11,201 nt of DNA, taken from Verrucomicrobiota bacterium. Its GTDB lineage: Bacteria; Verrucomicrobiota; Verrucomicrobiia; Opitutales; Coraliomargaritaceae. The translations under genes were made by a program, and so were the position numbers. Every line of letters starts with the position of its first letter. Within the stretch, counting starts at the first letter, position 1. Under the pieces are notes generated by a model that saw only the letters and a program-made list of their open reading frames with translations, ran no database searches and was not told where the DNA came from. The stretch lies in the NCBI GenBank assembly GCA_027620575.1, contig JAQCDT010000025.1, forward strand, positions 1 to 11,201, given 5' to 3'. Positions 8,227 through 11,201 of this stretch are shown here, piece after piece.

Positions 8227-9009
8227 TCAAATTGAGAGAGAAAAATCCTCCCTTAAGTTTTTTTGACAAAATAAATACATATCTTCTGCCAAAGGGGCCT
8301 CAAAAGTGACAGCCCCATCCGCAAAATGAAAATGATATTTATGGCAATGCAATGCTTGTCGCTTCATTGCTAAATTTTCATTTAAACGATCCGTCCAACC
8401 CTTTTCAATAAACTCAATATACAGGCTTTCATCTTTACCATAAATCTTATCCCCAACAACCGAATGTCCCAACCATTCAGCGTGGACACGAATCTGGTGC
8501 TTTCGACCTGTTTCTGGAAAGACTTGGGCTAATGTATACTCTTCATTTTTAGATAAAGGTTCAAAAACAGTCACTGCCGATTTGGCGGTACGATCATCAC
8601 TCACATGATTTTTAATTTTCACCAATCCGTCTGGTCGATGTGCAATACTTTGGTTCACTTCTATACCTTTCTTCAAATCACCCTCTAAAATCGCCAAATA
8701 CTCTTTTTCTACCTTACGCTCTTGAATCGCCATCTGAAATTTTCGTGCCACTGAGGGTCGTTTCGCAATAATAACTAAACCGCTTGTTTCTCGATCTAAG
8801 CGAGCAACTAAATGTAATTTATCCAATTTTGTGTAGGTTCGAACGGCCCCAACAAGACTCGAAAGTGGTCCATCTTTTGAAGGATGACACACCAACCACC
8901 CTGGCTTATTCAGTATCAATAAAGCATCATCTTCAAAAACAATCCAAGACGGAAAAACCGACATATCTACTAAAGGTGGATCTTTGCCAAATGGATCTAT
9001 TTTTTTCAT
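8227..9009 (-). CDS. RluA-family RNA pseudouridine synthase
   Basis: Isomerises uridine to pseudouridine in rRNA or tRNA; the exact target cannot be told from sequence. The 260-residue protein has the RluA catalytic core: LNKPGWLVCHP (33-43), the motif RLDRETSG (70-77) with catalytic Asp72, and GRKHQIRVH (168-176) followed by GDKIYG. There is no N-terminal S4 RNA-binding domain, so it belongs to the short RluA subgroup rather than the RluC/RluD type. The ATG at 9009 gives an N-terminus MKKIDPFGKDPP with no Shine-Dalgarno site. It is the first gene of the operon with the exonuclease and ligase. Its role there is not obvious and may be only shared transcription. Confidence 0.92.
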   Translation of the reverse strand: MKKIDPFGKDPPLVDMSVFPSWIVFEDDALLILNKPGWLVCHPSKDGPLSSLVGAVRTYTKLDKLHLVARLDRETSGLVIIAKRPSVARKFQMAIQERKVEKEYLAILEGDLKKGIEVNQSIAHRPDGLVKIKNHVSDDRTAKSAVTVFEPLSKNEEYTLAQVFPETGRKHQIRVHAEWLGHSVVGDKIYGKDESLYIEFIEKGWTDRLNENLAMKRQALHCHKYHFHFADGAVTFEAPLAEDMYLFCQKNLREDFSLSI

Positions 9010-9039
9010 AAAAAACTGTATTTTTTTACAATAAGAGTA

Positions 9040-9068
9040 TTGCCAAAATTAGGATATTGAATTATGTT
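9040..9068 (+). promoter_or_regulatory. Candidate promoter toward hpf
   Basis: TTGCCA (9040-9045) and TATGTT (9063-9068) are spaced by 17 bases, a reasonable sigma70-like match (5/6 and 4/6). Transcription would begin near 9075, giving a leader of about 230 bases before hpf. It lies just upstream of the divergent pseudouridine synthase gene. Weak hexamers of this kind are common in AT-rich DNA. Confidence 0.35.
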
Positions 9069-9284
9069 AACGACAGGTTGAAAACAATAAGCTTAGTGGA
9101 TGCTAAAAAGATACTCACTGTCTTACCCAATGAGTCAAACATCTACTTGTGGAGCCTCATAACCCCATTTGCTCCAGTAGTAAACTTCTGCAAACAAACA
9201 ATGTTTTACTGTGCGTTAAAAAATGCGGATGCCGATGTCAGTGCCCGAAAGCTACAAACACCTCAACCCTCTAATCCTAATTAA
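9057..9284 (+). CDS. Doubtful small ORF, 75 codons
   Basis: An open frame of 75 codons lies between the pseudouridine synthase gene and hpf and ends 22 bases before hpf. It has only TTG or GTG starts near its beginning; the first in-frame ATG is far downstream, at FCKQTMFYC. The middle has a modestly hydrophobic stretch (LWSLITPFAPVV), too short and too interrupted by Pro for a convincing membrane helix. I recognise no family. The same bases hold complementary segments that could form an RNA hairpin, and the stretch may simply be the hpf leader. I list it because the region is otherwise unexplained. Confidence 0.18.
   Translation: MNYVNDRLKTISLVDAKKILTVLPNESNIYLWSLITPFAPVVNFCKQTMFYCALKNADADVSARKLQTPQPSNPN
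9143..9227 (+). other. Possible structured leader of hpf
   Basis: CTAC (9143-9146), a 3-base bulge and TGGAGC (9150-9155) pair fully with GCTCCA (9171-9176) plus GTAG (9177-9180). This gives ten base pairs around a 15-base loop. A second hairpin, GCGTT (9213-9217) and AATGC (9222-9226), closes an AAAA loop with one G-T pair. Together they suggest that the transcript before hpf could be structured, perhaps to control expression. It resembles no riboswitch or ribosomal-protein leader that I recognise. Confidence 0.25.
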
Positions 9285-9306
9285 TCAACTATAACCAAAA
9301 AGTATT

Positions 9307-9675
9307 ATGAAAAATCAGGTCAAACTCATCATGACAGGCAACAACTTAGAACTCACCAGCTCTATTAAAACGATTATTAAAGAAAAAACCGAAAAACTCT
9401 TTGAGCATAATGAACACATAGTACGAATGCGAGTTGAAGCTGAATATGACCCACATCAATCCTCTCACCAAAAAGAATACATAGCCAAAGGTCATTTAGA
9501 GGTTAGAGGCAATGACCATATTGTATCCGCTGCTACTAATGATCTTTACAAGTCCATCGATCAAATGGTTTCTAAACTCGATCGAATGATGAGAAGACGT
9601 GCTCGACTTGAACGCACTAAGCGCAAAAGTCCCCACCCGATTGATATTCCATCTTTCATTCCAAAAGCGAGTTAA
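9307..9675 (+). CDS. hpf: Ribosome hibernation promoting factor (HPF/RaiA family, short form)
   Basis: Binds the decoding region of the 30S subunit and silences ribosomes when growth slows. The 122-residue protein has the single beta-alpha-beta-beta-beta-alpha domain: an N-terminal strand VKLIMTGNNLELT, a helix SIKTIIKEKTEKLF (residues 19-32), central strands with VEAEYDPH and EYIAKGHLEVRG, and a basic C-terminal helix DLYKSIDQMVSKLDRMMRRRARLERTKRK split over residues 78-107. It lacks the C-terminal dimerisation domain of long HPF, so it is the short or YfiA-like kind. The ATG at 9307 is the family start, and no Shine-Dalgarno site precedes it. rpoN and PTS genes, its usual neighbours in Proteobacteria, are absent. 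A strong hairpin follows 36 bases after the stop. Confidence 0.92.
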   Translation: MKNQVKLIMTGNNLELTSSIKTIIKEKTEKLFEHNEHIVRMRVEAEYDPHQSSHQKEYIAKGHLEVRGNDHIVSAATNDLYKSIDQMVSKLDRMMRRRARLERTKRKSPHPIDIPSFIPKAS

Positions 9676-9711
9676 AGATATAAAAGTCACAATTTAGATT
9701 AAGATACCCCA

Positions 9712-9763
9712 AAGGGACAATCAAGTAGACGCCGACAAGGCACTTAGTACTTGATTGTCCCTT
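9712..9763. terminator. Perfect 16-bp hairpin after hpf, probable terminator
   Basis: AAGGGACAATCAAGTA (9712-9727) is the exact reverse complement of TACTTGATTGTCCCTT (9748-9763). The 20-base loop contains a smaller GCC/GGC hairpin (9731-9741). The right arm is followed by AATTTTT, so the structure can serve as an intrinsic terminator for hpf. The stem is longer and less GC-rich than most terminators, so it could also be a dispersed palindromic element or a cis-acting control site for the next gene, which starts 21 bases beyond. Confidence 0.65.
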
Positions 9764-9769
9764 AATTTT

Positions 9770-9775
9770 TATAAT
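9770..9775 (+). promoter_or_regulatory. Perfect TATAAT -10 box just before the membrane protein gene
   Basis: TATAAT sits 9 bases before the ATG at 9785, so transcription would start at or within a few bases of the start codon and give a leaderless mRNA. A -35 box at normal spacing is poor; the matching region lies in the right arm of the hairpin. Confidence 0.35.
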
Positions 9776-9784
9776 GATTACCCT

Positions 9785-10144
9785 ATGCCAGCGAATTTTT
9801 ACAGCCTACTACATATTACAGGAATACTCATGGTATTCATTGGATACGGTTCTCTCATAGGACTTGCCCTTTCAAAAGTTGAAAATCCAGAAATTAAGAA
9901 GCTTGGAGCCATCACAAGTGGTATCGGCTTGACCCTACTACTAGTTGCAGGTTTTGGTCTCATTGCAAAAATGGGCTATAGCTACACCTCAACTTGGATT
10001 ATTGTGAAAATGATCATTTGGCTCCTTTTAGGCAGCTTAGTCGCTTTCATCAATCGCAAGCCAGAATGGGCAAAATTACTTTGGTGGGTCACCCTCTTAC
10101 TCGGCTTCATAGCTGTTTTAATGGTATATTTCTTTAAATCTTAA
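9785..10144 (+). CDS. Small four-helix membrane protein, function unknown
   Basis: An inner-membrane protein of 119 residues with four predicted helices at about residues 7-29, 40-62, 69-89 and 97-116. They are joined by short charged loops (SKVENPEIKK and NRKPEWAK). I do not recognise the family with certainty; the overall pattern is loosely like the SirB group of small four-helix proteins, but no functional residue supports this. The ATG at 9785 is chosen because a TTG start at 9755 would lie inside the right arm of the hairpin after hpf. The gene is flanked by that hairpin and by tRNA-Arg, so it seems to be its own transcription unit. No signal peptide beyond the first helix is seen. Confidence 0.8.
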   Translation: MPANFYSLLHITGILMVFIGYGSLIGLALSKVENPEIKKLGAITSGIGLTLLLVAGFGLIAKMGYSYTSTWIIVKMIIWLLLGSLVAFINRKPEWAKLLWWVTLLLGFIAVLMVYFFKS

Positions 10145-10153
10145 AAGTTCTGC

Positions 10154-10184
10154 TTGTATTCTCTGAAAGGTTAGTCTTTATATG
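10154..10184 (+). promoter_or_regulatory. Candidate tRNA-Arg promoter
   Basis: TTGTAT (10154-10159) and TATATG (10179-10184) are spaced by 19 bases, a little long, and lie 12 to 42 bases before the tRNA. Both matches are 4/6. The position is right, but the match is weak. Confidence 0.3.
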
Positions 10185-10194
10185 TTTTTTACAG

Positions 10195-10272
<78 letters not shown>

Positions 10273-10421
10273 TTTTTTAGTTAAATTAATGGCCATTACT
10301 TAGCTATTTGATGGGAGGTTTTGTAACCCTATCGTTTTGAGCTTAATTTAATGATTTTTCCCATGGTCAATCGATTCTTAATAAGTTTCATTTAAAAGGA
10401 TTAAACCTTCATTACTATTTG

Positions 10422-10450
10422 TTGAAAATGAAGCCAAACTCCACTAATCT
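10422..10450 (+). promoter_or_regulatory. Candidate xylA promoter
   Basis: TTGAAA (10422-10427) and TAATCT (10445-10450) are spaced by exactly 17 bases, ending 23 bases before the xylA ATG. The -35 is good (5/6) and the -10 is poor (3/6). An imperfectly placed repeat TTCATT/AATGAA (10408-10432) overlaps the -35 and could be an operator, but this is speculative. The rest of 10273-10473 shows nothing recognisable. Confidence 0.28.
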
Positions 10451-10473
10451 TTGAACTTTATCAATTTATCATT

Positions 10474-11201
10474 ATGGAACATTTTAATTGCCCCAAAATA
10501 CAGTACGAAGGTGCTGATTCTAAAAACCCTTTTGCGTTTAAACATTATGATGCTGATGCAGTTATTGATGGTAAAACAATGAAAGACCATTTGCGTTTTG
10601 CTGCACCCTACTGGCATGTAATGAGAAATGCTTTAGCTGATCCTTTCGGTGAAGGCACGGCATTAATGCCATGGGACGATGGCTCTAACTCGACTGAAAA
10701 TGCTCTGAATCGTGTGGATGTCTTTTTTGAATTTTTAGATAAAATGGGCATCGACTATTATTGCTGGCACGATCGTGATATCGCTCCTGAACTCAATAAC
10801 CTTGCCGAGTCCAACAAAGCACTCGATGCAGTCGTTGCAAAATTAAAAGAGAAGCAAAAAGAAACAGGTGTAAAATTACTTTGGGGAACTGCTTGCTTAT
10901 TTTCACACCCAAGATATTCACAAGGCGGAGCCACAAGTCCTGATGCAAATGTGTATGCTTACGCAGCTGCACAAGTAAAAAAAGCGCTAGAGTGTACCAA
11001 TGAGCTCGATGGACTCGGATATACTTTCTGGGGCGGCCGCGAAGGATACTCTACCCTCTTGAATACTAATATGAAAAGAGAGTTAGACCACCTAGCAAAT
11101 TTCTTACATATGGCAGTGGATCACGCTAAGAAAATTGGATTTGATGGACCTTTCTATATTGAGCCAAAGCCAAGAGAGCCATCAACACACCAATATGATT
11201 C
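10474..11201 (+). CDS. xylA: Xylose isomerase (3' end cut off)
   Basis: Interconverts D-xylose and D-xylulose, and usually also glucose and fructose, in a metal-dependent TIM-barrel enzyme. The first 242 residues are visible of an expected 430-440 for a class II enzyme; the long N-terminal segment MEHFNCPKIQYEG is typical of that class. Visible active-site parts are WHDRDIAPE (98-106) with the catalytic pair His99 and Asp102, GTACLFSHPRY (138-148), FWGGREGY (185-192), and IEPKPREP (229-236) with metal ligand Glu230 and Lys232. The frame is open to the window end. Whether a xylulose kinase follows cannot be seen. It lies 201 bases after the tRNA, so it should have its own promoter. Confidence 0.96.
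   Translation, partial: MEHFNCPKIQYEGADSKNPFAFKHYDADAVIDGKTMKDHLRFAAPYWHVMRNALADPFGEGTALMPWDDGSNSTENALNRVDVFFEFLDKMGIDYYCWHDRDIAPELNNLAESNKALDAVVAKLKEKQKETGVKLLWGTACLFSHPRYSQGGATSPDANVYAYAAAQVKKALECTNELDGLGYTFWGGREGYSTLLNTNMKRELDHLANFLHMAVDHAKKIGFDGPFYIEPKPREPSTHQYD

Noticed and set aside
9755..9784. TTG start giving a 129-residue membrane protein
   Set aside because: The added ten codons fall in the terminator hairpin arm and the TATAAT box; the ATG at 9785 begins directly before the first helix.

Overview
The window looks like an ordinary chromosomal stretch from a low-GC (around 40% by eye) Gram-negative-type bacterium. The best guess is a member of the Verrucomicrobiota, in the Opitutae/Puniceicoccales direction. 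That guess rests on the style of the acetolactate synthase, the YmdB-family phosphoesterase, an unlinked tRNA-Arg and a near-total lack of Shine-Dalgarno sites. It is an inference from protein resemblance, not a computed placement. Nine protein genes are confidently supported, two of them cut by the window edges, plus one tRNA. No mobile element, CRISPR array, phage gene or toxin-antitoxin pair was seen.

Layout. Positions 1-2792 (+) hold the 3' part of nadE (glutamine-dependent NAD synthetase) and, 18 bases later, hemL (glutamate-1-semialdehyde aminomutase), probably one transcript. A ymdB-like phosphoesterase (2789-3589, -) ends tail-to-tail with hemL, with the two stop codons sharing bases. 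A 190-base divergent region then leads to ilvB (3780-5573, +). Positions 5565-9009 (-) form a three-gene operon read right to left: an RluA-family pseudouridine synthase, a beta-CASP 'ligase-associated' exonuclease and an ATP-dependent DNA ligase. The ligase end overlaps the ilvB end by 9 bases.

To the right, a 297-base region that may be a structured leader or a small gene precedes hpf (9307-9675, +). A 16-bp perfect hairpin follows, then a small four-helix membrane protein (9785-10144), tRNA-Arg(ACG) (10196-10272) and the 5' part of xylA (10474 to the window end).

How the genes work together. Most are housekeeping: NAD synthesis, the C5 route to tetrapyrroles, branched-chain amino acids, ribosome hibernation and xylose isomerisation. 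The exonuclease-ligase pair is the most system-like part. It is a reduced form of the known Lhr-Core helicase/MPE nuclease/Exo/Lig DNA-repair cluster and has no helicase or MPE gene inside this window. The most interesting non-coding signals are the long hairpin with an adjoining perfect TATAAT after hpf, and the possible structured leader before hpf. I found no convincing evidence of a wholly new system.
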